A stretch of 64,000 bases of DNA from an uncultured Verrucomicrobiales bacterium (lineage in GTDB: Bacteria > Verrucomicrobiota > Verrucomicrobiia > Verrucomicrobiales > DEV007): the NCBI GenBank assembly GCA_943789025.1, contig CALSSN010000002.1, forward strand, positions 62,001 through 126,000. Direction: 5' to 3'. This document shows, piece by piece, positions 47,555 to 56,011 of the stretch (the first letter of the stretch is position 1; each line of letters begins with the position of its first letter). The position numbers and the translations under genes were made by a program. Below the pieces are notes generated by a model. That model was given only the letters and a program-made list of their open reading frames with translations, ran no database searches and was not told the origin of the DNA.

Positions 47555-47667
47555 AAGAAAAATGGTATTGCTAAGGGCTGACGATCCCGTGCAGGTGATT
47601 CAATTGTCTGCTTGCTTGCTTCTTGGAAAAACTTCGCCACATTCCCCGTCCACCAGCAGACAGATCC

Positions 47668-47759
47668 GGAGGGATGGCTGAGCTCGGTTTAAGGCGCCGG
47701 ATTCGAAATCCGGTGTGGGAGCAATCTCACCGTGGGTTCGAATCCCACTCCCTCCGCCA
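47668..47759 (+). tRNA. tRNA-Ser(CGA)
   Basis: Class II tRNA with a long variable arm. Acceptor GGAGGGA (47668-47674) pairs with TCCCTCC (47749-47755), the discriminator is G47756 and CCA is encoded (47757-47759). The anticodon stem is CCGGA/TCCGG with loop TTCGAAA, so the anticodon is CGA (47704-47706), reading UCG. The T-arm GTGGG-TTCGAAT-CCCAC is standard. The last 19-20 bp are repeated four times downstream. Confidence 0.97.
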
Positions 47760-48219
47760 TTGCTGGCACGCGCAGCGTGCCAGGGAATGGGGAGTGGGAT
47801 GAGAACGCAGTTTGCTTGGGAGCGCAGCGGACAAATCCCGAGCACGGCGAGGGATAATCCCACTCCCTCCGCCATTGCTGGCACGCGCAGCGTGCCAGGG
47901 AATGGGGAGTGGGATGAGAACGCAGTTTGCTTGGGAGCGCAGCGGACAAATCCCGAGCACGGCGAGGGATAATCCCACTCCCTCCGCCATTGCTGGCACG
48001 CGCAGCGTGCCAGGGAATGGGGAGTGGGATGAGAACGCAGTTTGCTTGGGAGCGCAGCGGACAAATCCCGAGCACGGCGAGGGATAATCCCACTCCCTCC
48101 GCCATTGCTGGCACGCGCAGCGTGCCAGGGAATGGGGAGTGGGATGAGAACGCAGTTTGCTTGGGAGCGAGCGGACAAATCCCGAGCACGGCGAGGGATA
48201 ATCCCACTCCCTCCGCCAT
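47741..48219 (+). repeat. Tandem ~115-bp repeats each carrying the tRNA-Ser 3' end
   Basis: Units start at 47741, 47856, 47971, 48086 and (end copy only) 48200; spacing is 115, 115, 115 and 114 bp. Each begins with the tRNA 3' terminus (AATCCCACTCCCTCCGCCAT) and continues with ~95 bp of unrelated sequence. Each contains an imperfect hairpin of about 59 nt (47742-47800 in unit 1: ATCCCACTCC/GGAGTGGGAT, CCATT/AATGG, TGGCACGC/GCGTGCCA) and a second hairpin GCTTGGGA (47814-47821)/TCCCGAGC (47836-47843). Frames across the units are repeat artefacts. The layout resembles the tyrT repeats of E. coli. Confidence 0.95.
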
Positions 48220-48262
48220 TTTGCTGGTTTGTAGCCAAATCCCCGAAAATCTCTGTGCGTCT

Positions 48263-49533
48263 TAACCCGACTTTCGCTGTTCAGGGTGTTTTGAAGCCAG
48301 AATCGTTGATTTAGCGCTGTTTTTTTCGCCAGGTCTCCACCACATGCTGGTATAAGGCTTGCGCTGGTTCAGTGGCGGAGAACTTTTTTTGGGCAGTGGA
48401 TTTCGGGTGGAGCCTGGGCCGGCAGGACGAGATTGAGCTGGTCAAGCAGGAGTTGGTGCACCTTTTCGGGCTTGGTGTAGCGCTTCATTCGCAGCTCCCG
48501 GCCATCGGTGGCAGGAATGCTCACGTCGAGCATCTGAATCTCACCGAAGCGCGCCAGGACGCTGCGGGCGCTCAACCCGGTGGCGGCCTTCTTGTTGTAT
48601 TTCTCCAAGGTGACGTGGAGGCAGTAAGCAAGGAAGCTGATAAGGATGTGAGCCTCGATTCGCGCGTCGTTCTGGTGGTAGACGGGACGGATGTTGAGAT
48701 CGCCTTTGAGCGTGCGGAAGCTCTCTTCGATACGCACGAGGTTCATGTAGTTATTCCACAGAACTGCCGGGTCCTCGCCGGTAAGGTTGCTGGCAAGAGA
48801 TACTGGCCTTCCCGGAGGCGGGCTTGTTTGAGCCTCTTGCGGTCGAGTTCGAATCGCAATCTCGTGGGGCCATCTTGCGGGTTCTCGGAGGGAAGGACGA
48901 GGTTTACGAGGCGGTGAGCGGTGCGCCCGGATTTTTGCTTGGCCGCCCCGATGGCAAGCAGGAGGTCGTCGCGGGTGATGGTTTCCCGGTCCCGCAGTTC
49001 CCCGAGGCGCTGCCAGTAGGCCTTGAGCTTCTTCTGGCGCATGGCCCGTTCCTTGGCGCGACGTGGGAGGCTGCGAGCCAGCACGTAGAGTTCACCGCCT
49101 TGCGGGAGGAGTTTAACACTGACGTCGTCCTTGACCTGCTCCCATTCTCTGGAGGCGAGCTGCTTCTCGAGCTTGGTGAGCCTGCCCTTGGGAGTTCCCA
49201 CGAGGTAGGAGACACCAGGATCTGCACCACGCATTTCTTCGAGGACCTCTTCAGTGGGGATCCCCCGGTCCATGATCCAGGTGCGCCGCGCCTTGCCATA
49301 CTGGCCAGCGATTTTGTCCAACATGCCGCGCAGGGTGGTCTTGTCCGACGTGTTTGTTGCGGCGCAAAAACATAATCCAACCTGACAAATATCGCGCCGG
49401 GCAGGGAATTGTCTGCGGAGTGGGTCTCCACCACAGCCCGTTTTGAAAATGAAACCCTGTAAAATCAGACGTTGTAGCGCCTCAGGAAGGCAGAATTAGC
49501 CAGATTTGCTAGCGAATAGCGAAAGTCGGGTTA
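48263..49533 (-). mobile_element. Internally deleted IS1634-type insertion sequence
   Basis: Bounded by inverted repeats TAACCCGACTTTCGCT (48263-48278) and its complement (49518-49533), which extend a further few matching bases inward. The 1,271 bp between them contain only the C-terminal two-thirds of a transposase, so the element is defective. No target duplication is obvious. The left end is 43 bp after the last tRNA-end repeat, and the right end is 20 bp before the speA ATG. Confidence 0.85.
48369..49434 (-). pseudogene. IS1634-family transposase remnant
   Basis: Minus-strand frames read 'NTSDKTTLRGMLDKIAGQYG', 'RTWIMDRGIPTEEVLEEM', 'YLVGTPKGRLTKLEKQL', 'LLPQGGELYVLARS' and, after a shift near 48,791, 'ESFRTLKGDLNIRPVYHQ' and 'RIEAHILISFLAYCLHVTLEK'. 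These are the middle and C-terminal blocks of IS1634-type DDE transposases (about 550 aa when whole). The N-terminal third, including the first catalytic Asp, is missing, and one base is lost at the frame junction ('LLRSNLTGEDP' expected). Not functional. Confidence 0.88.
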
Positions 49534-49553
49534 GGGTATTTCAATTTCCCTAG

Positions 49554-51551
49554 ATGACGACCCGAGCTGTTTCTCCCGAGAGGGAGCAATACCCTGACCC
49601 TCAAGCCCCTCCTCCGGGATGGAGCGGGGACACGCCTGGCGAGGAGTCACGCTCAGACTGGTCGGTTGAGGATGCCGCCGACGCCTACGGGATCAACCAC
49701 TGGGGCGCCGGGTATTTCGGTGTCTCTGCAGAAGGTGACCTGAGTGTCCTGCTGCGCGATGATAGGAACGGCGACACCGTGCCGGTGGGTATCCCGCGGC
49801 TTCTTCGGGATCTGGACGACCGGGGTGTGACGGCGCCGGTCTTGATTCGTTTTCCCCAGATCCTTGAGGACCGGATCGCCCAGCTCAATGGTGGTTTCGG
49901 GCGGGCCATCGAGGAGCTTGATTACCGGGGCGCCTACCGCGGTGTGCTCCCCATAAAGGTGAACCAGCAGCAGCAGGTGGCGGAGGAGGTGGCGGCCTTC
50001 GGGCGCCGTTTTCACTACGGCTTCGAGGTTGGAAGCAAGCCCGAGCTGATCGCGGCGCTGGCCTACCTGAAGGACCCCGAGGCACTCTTGGTCTGCAACG
50101 GCTACAAGGACGAGGAATTCATCAACCTCGCTCTGCGTGGCCAGATGTTGGGTCTGCGTGTCGTGCTGGTCATCGAGATGCTTCAGGAGTTCGACACCAT
50201 CGAGAAGTGCGCTGCAGAGCTTGGGGTGGAGCCGGTCATCGGTATCCGTGTCAAACTTGCAGCGGAGGGAGGTGGCCAGTGGTCGGCCTCCGGCGGGGAG
50301 CGCAGCCCTTTCGGACTCAACCTGGGGCAGCTCGTTCAGACGGTGGAGCGGCTCAAATCACGCGGCCGGCTTTCCTGGTTGCGCATGCTGCACTGCCACC
50401 AGGGATCGCAGATTCCAGACCTGACCACCATCCGGCAGGCAGTGGAGGAAGCCACGCGCATCTACTGTGGGCTGGTGACCGAGGGCGCGCCCATGGGTCT
50501 ATTGAACCTGGGTGGCGGCCTCGCTGTCGACTACGATGGATCGCGATCGATCCGGCCGACCAGCGCGAATTACTCGATCGAAGAGTACTGTCATGCATTG
50601 GTCGATGCCGTGAGATGGGTTACCGATGAATGCAAGGTGCCGCACCCGACGCTGGTTACCGAAAGCGGCCGCGCTGTTGTGGCGCATTATGCAATGCTGG
50701 CGATTGAGCTCCTCGACGTCAATGTGCACGAGAGCAGGCAGCCGGTTGAGCTGGAGGGTGAGCCGCCTGAGGCCCTGCGGGCCCTTCGCTTGATCGCTGA
50801 ACACGCTGGCGCGGACAATCTGCTCGAATCGTTCGGCAAGGCCGGCCGCTTCCGGCAGGAATTGCACGAGATGTTTCTTTCCGGGGAAATCGGGCTTCGT
50901 GAGCGCGCAGCCTGTGAGCAGGCCTACTGGCGCGCGATGACCCGGATCGCAGTAGCCAGCAGGGAGCTGCGCCATCCGCCGGAGGAGCTGCGCGATCTGG
51001 GCGGGCTGCTTGCGGACCAGTGCTACGGGAATTTCAGCATCTTCCAGTCGCTGGCCGATTCGTGGGCCATCGATCTCGTTTTCCCGGTCATGCCTCTGCA
51101 TCGCCTAGCGGAGAGGCCCACTCGCGAGGGCGTCATCCACGACGTCACCTGCGACTGCGATGGGGTGATCAAGCATTATGCGGCGAACGCGGAGATCCTC
51201 GAGACCCTGCCGATCCACGAGTTGCGTCCCGACGAGCGTTACTACCTCGGCATTTTCCTCGTCGGTGCTTACCAGGAGACGCTCAGCGACCTGCACAACC
51301 TCTTCGGGGACACTCATGCGGTCAGTGTCGAAATTCGCGATGGATCCGTCCGCTTGTCGCGCGAGGTCGAGGGCGATTCGGTGGCCGACGTGCTCAGTTA
51401 CGTCGAGCATGATCCGAAGAAGCTGGTGGAGCAATTTCGGGCCCTGGCGGAGGAGGCGATTCACGACGGCAGGATCACCCCGGCTCAGAGGCGCACGACT
51501 CTCGACGTCTTTCGTCAGGGGCTGGCAGGCTACACTTACTTCGAGTCTTAA
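49554..51551 (+). CDS. speA: Biosynthetic arginine decarboxylase
   Basis: 665 residues. PLP enzyme converting arginine to agmatine. 'WSVEDAADAYGINHWGAGYF' opens the conserved part; the PLP Lys is Lys135 in 'VLPIKVNQQQQVAEE'; 'EVGSKPELIAAL', 'LRMLHCHQGSQIPD' and 'VTESGRAVVAHYAML' are family blocks, and 'DVTCDCDGVI' holds the second-subunit catalytic Cys. The IS inverted repeat ends 20 bp before the ATG and no ribosome-binding site is seen, so its own promoter may have been replaced. Richer in GC-ending codons than the core genes. The DHS-like gene follows after 3 bp. Confidence 0.95.
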   Translation: MTTRAVSPEREQYPDPQAPPPGWSGDTPGEESRSDWSVEDAADAYGINHWGAGYFGVSAEGDLSVLLRDDRNGDTVPVGIPRLLRDLDDRGVTAPVLIRFPQILEDRIAQLNGGFGRAIEELDYRGAYRGVLPIKVNQQQQVAEEVAAFGRRFHYGFEVGSKPELIAALAYLKDPEALLVCNGYKDEEFINLALRGQMLGLRVVLVIEMLQEFDTIEKCAAELGVEPVIGIRVKLAAEGGGQWSASGGERSPFGLNLGQLVQTVERLKSRGRLSWLRMLHCHQGSQIPDLTTIRQAVEEATRIYCGLVTEGAPMGLLNLGGGLAVDYDGSRSIRPTSANYSIEEYCHALVDAVRWVTDECKVPHPTLVTESGRAVVAHYAMLAIELLDVNVHESRQPVELEGEPPEALRALRLIAEHAGADNLLESFGKAGRFRQELHEMFLSGEIGLRERAACEQAYWRAMTRIAVASRELRHPPEELRDLGGLLADQCYGNFSIFQSLADSWAIDLVFPVMPLHRLAERPTREGVIHDVTCDCDGVIKHYAANAEILETLPIHELRPDERYYLGIFLVGAYQETLSDLHNLFGDTHAVSVEIRDGSVRLSREVEGDSVADVLSYVEHDPKKLVEQFRALAEEAIHDGRITPAQRRTTLDVFRQGLAGYTYFES

Positions 51552-51554
51552 GCG

Positions 51555-52592
51555 ATGCAGACTGATCCCACAGCAAGCAAATCTACGGATGCCCCCACTG
51601 CCTCCCCCGGAAGCAGCCCGGGATCAGTGTCCGCCTTCCTCGAACGGCACTTCCGTCATTTCAATGCGGCGACCCTTGTGGAGGCGGCCAAAGCCTACGC
51701 CGAGCTGCTCGATCGGGACGGTGGGCGGATGCTGGTCACTCTGGCTGGCGCTATGAGCACCGCGGAGTTGGGGATCTCGCTGGCGGAAATGATCCGCCGC
51801 GGGCGGGTGCATGCCATCTGCTGCACCGGGGCCAACCTCGAGGAGGATCTCTACAATCTCGTCGCGCACGACTTCTACCGTCGCATACCCAACTGGCGGG
51901 ACCTCACCCCGGCGCAGGAGCAGGCACTCCTCGACGAGCACCTCAATCGGGTGACCGACACCTGCATCCCCGAGGAGGAAGCTTTTCGTCGGCTCGAGCA
52001 CGTCATCCTGGAGGAGTGGCGCCGTGCCGATGGGGCGGGCGAGGCCTTCTTCCCGCACGAGTTTCTCTACCGCGTTCTGCGTTCGGGATCTCTGCAGAAA
52101 CATTATCAGATCGATCCGGCAGACAGCTGGCTGGTCGCAGCCTGTGAGGCTGATCTGCCGATCTTCGTGCCCGGCTGGGAGGACAGCACGACGGGAAACA
52201 TTTACGCAGCCCACTGCCTGCGCGGTAATATCGGCAATGTCCACACGGTGCGGTCGGGCATCGAGGCGATGCAGTCACTCGCCCGGTGGTATACGGAAAC
52301 CGCTCCGGCATCACCCGTGGGTTTCTTCCAGATCGGCGGAGGAATTGCCGGTGATTTTCCCATCTGTGTCGTGCCCATGCTTCACCAGGACATGGGAATG
52401 GAAGACGTCCCGCTCTGGGCCTATTTCTGCCAGATTAGCGACTCGACCACGAGCTATGGCTCCTATTCCGGAGCGGTTCCCAACGAGAAAATTACCTGGG
52501 GAAAACTCGGAGTGGATACCCCGAAGTACATCATCGAATCCGATGCCTCGATCGTCGCTCCGCTCGTCTTTGCCCATGTGCTGGGCTTGTAA
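51555..52592 (+). CDS. Deoxyhypusine-synthase-family protein (possible homospermidine/spermidine synthase)
   Basis: 345 residues of the DHS fold: 'LVTLAGAMSTAELGISLAEM', 'AICCTGANLEEDLYN', 'PIFVPGWEDSTTGN', 'GFFQIGGGIAGDFPI', 'STTSYGSYSGAVPNEKITWGK'. The Lys that forms the imine intermediate in DHS is present (about residue 317 in TWGK), so it should be active. Bacteria lack eIF5A, and bacterial DHS homologues are linked to aminobutyl transfer between polyamines, such as homospermidine formation. Adjacent to speA (3 bp) and convergent with aguA-aguB, which supports a polyamine role. The exact product is not deducible. Confidence 0.85.
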   Translation: MQTDPTASKSTDAPTASPGSSPGSVSAFLERHFRHFNAATLVEAAKAYAELLDRDGGRMLVTLAGAMSTAELGISLAEMIRRGRVHAICCTGANLEEDLYNLVAHDFYRRIPNWRDLTPAQEQALLDEHLNRVTDTCIPEEEAFRRLEHVILEEWRRADGAGEAFFPHEFLYRVLRSGSLQKHYQIDPADSWLVAACEADLPIFVPGWEDSTTGNIYAAHCLRGNIGNVHTVRSGIEAMQSLARWYTETAPASPVGFFQIGGGIAGDFPICVVPMLHQDMGMEDVPLWAYFCQISDSTTSYGSYSGAVPNEKITWGKLGVDTPKYIIESDASIVAPLVFAHVLGL

Positions 52593-52624
52593 TTCACCTT
52601 ATGCTGTCGGCAGGGCGCGCTGTA

Positions 52625-53704
52625 TCAGGCGGGCAGGGCTTGGGTCAGGCAGTGGAAACCCCCGCGCCCCCAGATCAGGTCGCGGGCGGGCAGCGTGACG
52701 ACCCTGCGTCCGGGGTGCGCCTCGCCGATGATGGCAGCGGCCTCGGCATCGCGCCGGTCGTCGAAGCCTGGAACAAGAACCGCCTCGTTGGCGACGTAAT
52801 AGTTCGCGTAGGTGGCAGGCAGGCGGTCGCCGGGTTCCCTGGCTCCGGCTCCGCTGTCGTGAACCGGGTCCGGAAGGGGCAGGCCGAGGAAGGTCCAGCC
52901 ACGCTCGCCGCAGAGGCGTCTCAGGCGCTGCGCGTTTTTCGCCAGCGCGGGGAGCGCGCCGGCTTGTTCCGGAGTGGGCTCGACGACGAGCAGGCCGTTT
53001 CCGGGCGCGAAGCGGGCGAAGCAGTCGACGTGGCCGTCGGTGTCGTCGCCCGGAAGCTCCGCCCTAACCCAGATGATCTCATCAGCCCCGGTGTAGTCCC
53101 GCAGCTCGGAAGCGAGTTCGTCCCGAGTTCGTCCCGGGTTGCGGGATTGCGTGACGACCGAAGATTCCGAGATCATCAGGCAACCTGCGCCGTTACTTTC
53201 CAGTGACCCTCCCTCGATGGTGAGATCGCGCCTCGGGCAGGTTTCGATTCCCGCGTTTGCGGCCATGCGCTCGTTGGCGGCGGCGTCGAGGTCCCAGGGC
53301 GGGTATTTACCGCCCCAGGCATTGTAATTCCAGCAGACCGCGAGTCGGCATCCGTCTGCGGGTCGCCGCAGTACGGTCGGACCGTGGTCGCGGCACCACG
53401 GCTCGTTGGTCGGGACGAGCTCGAGGGAGATCGCATTGAGGAGGCTTCCAGGGAGCGCGCGTTCGATTGCCTGCCTCTCCACCGGGTCGGAAAGGTTGAG
53501 GATGACGCGCTCCCCGGCATCAGCGAGTTCGGCGACGAGCTTGTGGAACGTCGGCAGGATGGCTTGGGTGTGGGGTCCTGGGAAGGACGCGCCACGCGCA
53601 TTGGGCCAGCTCAGCCAGGTGGCGGCATGGGGCTCCCACTCGGCCGGCAAGGTGAAGCCGCGGGCAGCCGGCGTCCTGGTTCCTGTGGGCGGGTGAGTGG
53701 CCAT
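52625..53704 (-). CDS. aguA: Agmatine deiminase
   Basis: 359 residues. Converts agmatine to N-carbamoylputrescine and ammonia. 'FTLPAEWEPHAATWLSWPNA' is the N-terminal signature; 'VPTNEPWCRDHGPTV', 'NAWGGKYPPWDLD' and 'TIEGGSLESNGAGCLMISESS' bind substrate; 'DDTDGHVDCFARF' supplies His/Asp; and the nucleophile is Cys352 in 'WGRGGFHCLTQ' close to the C-terminus. Convergent with the DHS-like gene and just downstream of aguB. Confidence 0.95.
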   Translation of the reverse strand: MATHPPTGTRTPAARGFTLPAEWEPHAATWLSWPNARGASFPGPHTQAILPTFHKLVAELADAGERVILNLSDPVERQAIERALPGSLLNAISLELVPTNEPWCRDHGPTVLRRPADGCRLAVCWNYNAWGGKYPPWDLDAAANERMAANAGIETCPRRDLTIEGGSLESNGAGCLMISESSVVTQSRNPGRTRDELASELRDYTGADEIIWVRAELPGDDTDGHVDCFARFAPGNGLLVVEPTPEQAGALPALAKNAQRLRRLCGERGWTFLGLPLPDPVHDSGAGAREPGDRLPATYANYYVANEAVLVPGFDDRRDAEAAAIIGEAHPGRRVVTLPARDLIWGRGGFHCLTQALPA

Positions 53705-53746
53705 GGTGATGGTGGTCAGGACGTCGCTGCTCCGGGAGGAGGGTTC

Positions 53747-54703
53747 TTAGGCTTCCGGGTGGAGAGCAGCCCGGGTTTGGTCAGGACTTGTGTCCTGCCC
53801 CTCTCCCGAGAAACGTCTGTCGAGTCCCCCATAGGCGTCGATGCGGCGGTCGCGCAGGAAAGGCCAGGCGATCCGCTGGCTTTCGATGCGGCCGAGGTCG
53901 AGATCGGCGACGAGCAGTGCCTCGTCGTCACCGGCGGCCTCGGCGACGACCGCGCCGGCGGGGTCGGCGATGAAGCTGCGCCCCCAGAACTCGATCTGGC
54001 TTCCCGCGGGACTGGTCTCGGTTCCCACGCGGTTGGGCGCCGCCACGTAGCAGCCGTTGGCAATCGCGTGGGCGCGCTGCATGGTCTGCCAGGCGTCGTG
54101 CTGCTGGCGGCGGACCTCCGGGGATGCGGCGTCGGCCGGAATGTAGCCGATCGCAGTCGGGAAGAAGAGTATTTCTGCCCCCTGGAGGGCGAGAAGGCGG
54201 GCGGTTTCCGGATACCACTGATCCCAGCAGATGCCGACTCCGATCCTGCCGTAGCGCGTGTTCCAGGCACGAAAGCCGAGGTCGCCGGGAGCGAAGTAGT
54301 ATTTCTCCATGAACTGCGGGTCGTCGGGAATGTGCATCTTCCGGTAGAGGCCGAGAAGACTTCCGTCCGCGTCGAAGATGGCAGCGGAGTTGTGGAAGAG
54401 TCCCGGAGCGCGACGCTCGAAGAAGGGAGCCACCAGCACGATAGCATGGGCCTTGGCCCGCTCTGCCAGCGCCTCAATCAGCGGCCCCGACACGGGCTCG
54501 GCGAGGGCGAAGTTCGCGCCGTCCTCTTCCTGGCAGAAGTAGCGCGCATGGAACAGTTCCTGCAGGCAGACGACCTGCGCTCCGGCCGCGGCCGCCGCGT
54601 CGATCCGCTCGAGCGCAAGCGCGAGGTTGGCAGCCGGACCGTCGACGTTGCACATCTGCACGAGGGCGGTTCTGACAGGGGCGGGATGGGTTTCGGTGGT
54701 CAT
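53747..54703 (-). CDS. aguB: N-carbamoylputrescine amidase
   Basis: 318 residues, nitrilase superfamily. Catalytic triad Glu49 ('VVCLQELFHARYF'), Lys122 ('LYRKMHIPDD') and Cys159 ('GVGICWDQWYPE'). Releases putrescine from carbamoylputrescine. Located 42 bp upstream of aguA on the same strand, so the two form an operon. Together with speA they complete arginine -> agmatine -> carbamoylputrescine -> putrescine. Confidence 0.96.
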   Translation of the reverse strand: MTTETHPAPVRTALVQMCNVDGPAANLALALERIDAAAAAGAQVVCLQELFHARYFCQEEDGANFALAEPVSGPLIEALAERAKAHAIVLVAPFFERRAPGLFHNSAAIFDADGSLLGLYRKMHIPDDPQFMEKYYFAPGDLGFRAWNTRYGRIGVGICWDQWYPETARLLALQGAEILFFPTAIGYIPADAASPEVRRQQHDAWQTMQRAHAIANGCYVAAPNRVGTETSPAGSQIEFWGRSFIADPAGAVVAEAAGDDEALLVADLDLGRIESQRIAWPFLRDRRIDAYGGLDRRFSGEGQDTSPDQTRAALHPEA

Positions 54704-54831
54704 GATATGCGTGCTGCCTGGGAAAGAAAGGTGATTTTACACCGCACTTTGTTCCCGCGCACGCGCGGAAAGTTTGAAGCTTAAGGGCGAACGAGGCCCC
54801 GTGTAATGTCGTCTCCCGGAACCAGTTTTTG

Positions 54832-54848
54832 TGACCCTTTATGGTTTT
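54832..54848 (+). repeat. Copy 1 of direct repeat GACCCTTTATGGTTTT
   Basis: GACCCTTTATGGTTTT occurs here, and again at 56713-56728 in the same orientation, flanking the AT-rich exported-protein gene and ending next to the IS4-like element. Related ATAAAGGGTCAGA words recur near 60,990-61,035. Confidence 0.6.
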
Positions 54849-54964
54849 TGACAATGCACCACCGACTCACCGACTGAGTGGCAGAGACAATTGCCTGAAT
54901 CGAGGCGTGCCCTCCCCTGGAGCGGGCTGCTGAGGATGGCGAGATGCTTCCCTGATGGTTTCGG

Positions 54965-56011
54965 CTACCTGACGGTCTGAAGGTTCTGTTTATGCGCCCA
55001 TCCGGAATCACCGTTGTCGAGGTTGATCCTGATCCAGTTTCCCTCACGCTCGACTACAGTGCCCTCGGTCCCTTTTAATGGCTGAAATTTGATCTGAGAT
55101 TTGGTAGTGGGGCCTGTGCGAAAATTGCTTTCACTGTCGATGAAAGCCATGCGTTCTTTTACAATAGATTTCACTCGTGGAGACCAAACGGCAAGTTCTC
55201 CATAGGGCTTAAAATTAAGCTTTTTGAAAACTAACGGTTCGTCACCGCTCAAGACTCTCATGGGAATGGTGCGATCCTCTGAGTAGGGGAGAGCCTCGCC
55301 GTTGAGAAGCCTTTTCGCTCCGCTCCAATCTTCAAAACCTGAAAAGAAGGTTCTCGAAATATTGTAGTCCTTGTTGTCGCCCAGATCGAGAATCAAAGTG
55401 AAATCTTCTATTTGTCCATCCGCCCAGCGGTTGGCAGCAGTTAAGACATAGTCGAAGTTATAATCAAGTTCAACGGATCCCGATAGTTGGAATATATACT
55501 CGTGTCTGATCGTATTGGTGTCTTTTTTGAACCTGGTATTAAAATAATACACATAGTCGAATTCCGGACAATTCGGATCAAAGTGCCCGCTCGTAGCGAC
55601 CTTCTCCGAAATCGATCTGATTTTTCCATCGGAGAAATAATGTTGTGAGTCTACGATCGCAACCTCGTGATCCAGGAGGACGTCGTTCATGATGACTTTG
55701 AAGTCCTTCATGTATGGGTGCTCGCCGTTTCTGGGCGTTCCGTTCACGTCGCCGGAGGGGGAGTTGGCTTCGAATCCAACCAGTATCTCTTTTTCATCTC
55801 CCGGGTTATGGAATGTGTAATCAACTGTTACATGTAGAAGATTGCTTTCTATGCGTTTTATTTTTAACACTTCTTTTACGACTCTGACTTGGGTCTCATT
55901 GATGGGGATCAGTTGATTTCCTGTCATGTAAAAAGCCCCATCATTGGCATTTGCGTTAAAACTAGAAAAAAGAAGGAGTGTAAATGTGAGATATCTGAAA
56001 AATATTGTCAT
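54965..56011 (-). CDS. Exported DUF4424-like protein with C-terminal SH3 domain
   Basis: 348 residues from the ATG at 56011, chosen because the signal peptide (MTIFFRYLTFTLLLFSSFNANA) starts there; the frame is open another 144 nt. The N-terminal ~250 residues ('NDGAFYMTGNQLIPINETQVRV', 'HVTVDYTFHNPGDEKEILVGF') resemble DUF4424. The last ~65 ('NFRTGPTTKSQIKFQPLKGT', 'WIRINLDNGDSGWAHKQ') are a bacterial SH3 domain of the kind that binds peptidoglycan. The gene is clearly AT-richer than its neighbours (many AAT/ATA codons), which suggests recent acquisition. Function unknown. Confidence 0.8.
   Translation of the reverse strand: MTIFFRYLTFTLLLFSSFNANANDGAFYMTGNQLIPINETQVRVVKEVLKIKRIESNLLHVTVDYTFHNPGDEKEILVGFEANSPSGDVNGTPRNGEHPYMKDFKVIMNDVLLDHEVAIVDSQHYFSDGKIRSISEKVATSGHFDPNCPEFDYVYYFNTRFKKDTNTIRHEYIFQLSGSVELDYNFDYVLTAANRWADGQIEDFTLILDLGDNKDYNISRTFFSGFEDWSGAKRLLNGEALPYSEDRTIPMRVLSGDEPLVFKKLNFKPYGELAVWSPRVKSIVKERMAFIDSESNFRTGPTTKSQIKFQPLKGTEGTVVEREGNWIRINLDNGDSGWAHKQNLQTVR

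Noticed and set aside
47741-48219. CRISPR array
   Set aside because: The units are head-to-tail copies with no variable spacers, and no cas genes are nearby.
47600-48314. Several overlapping frames on both strands across the tRNA-end repeats
   Set aside because: They arise because the repeat unit has no stop in several frames. They run through the tRNA gene, and the 115-bp period is not a multiple of three.
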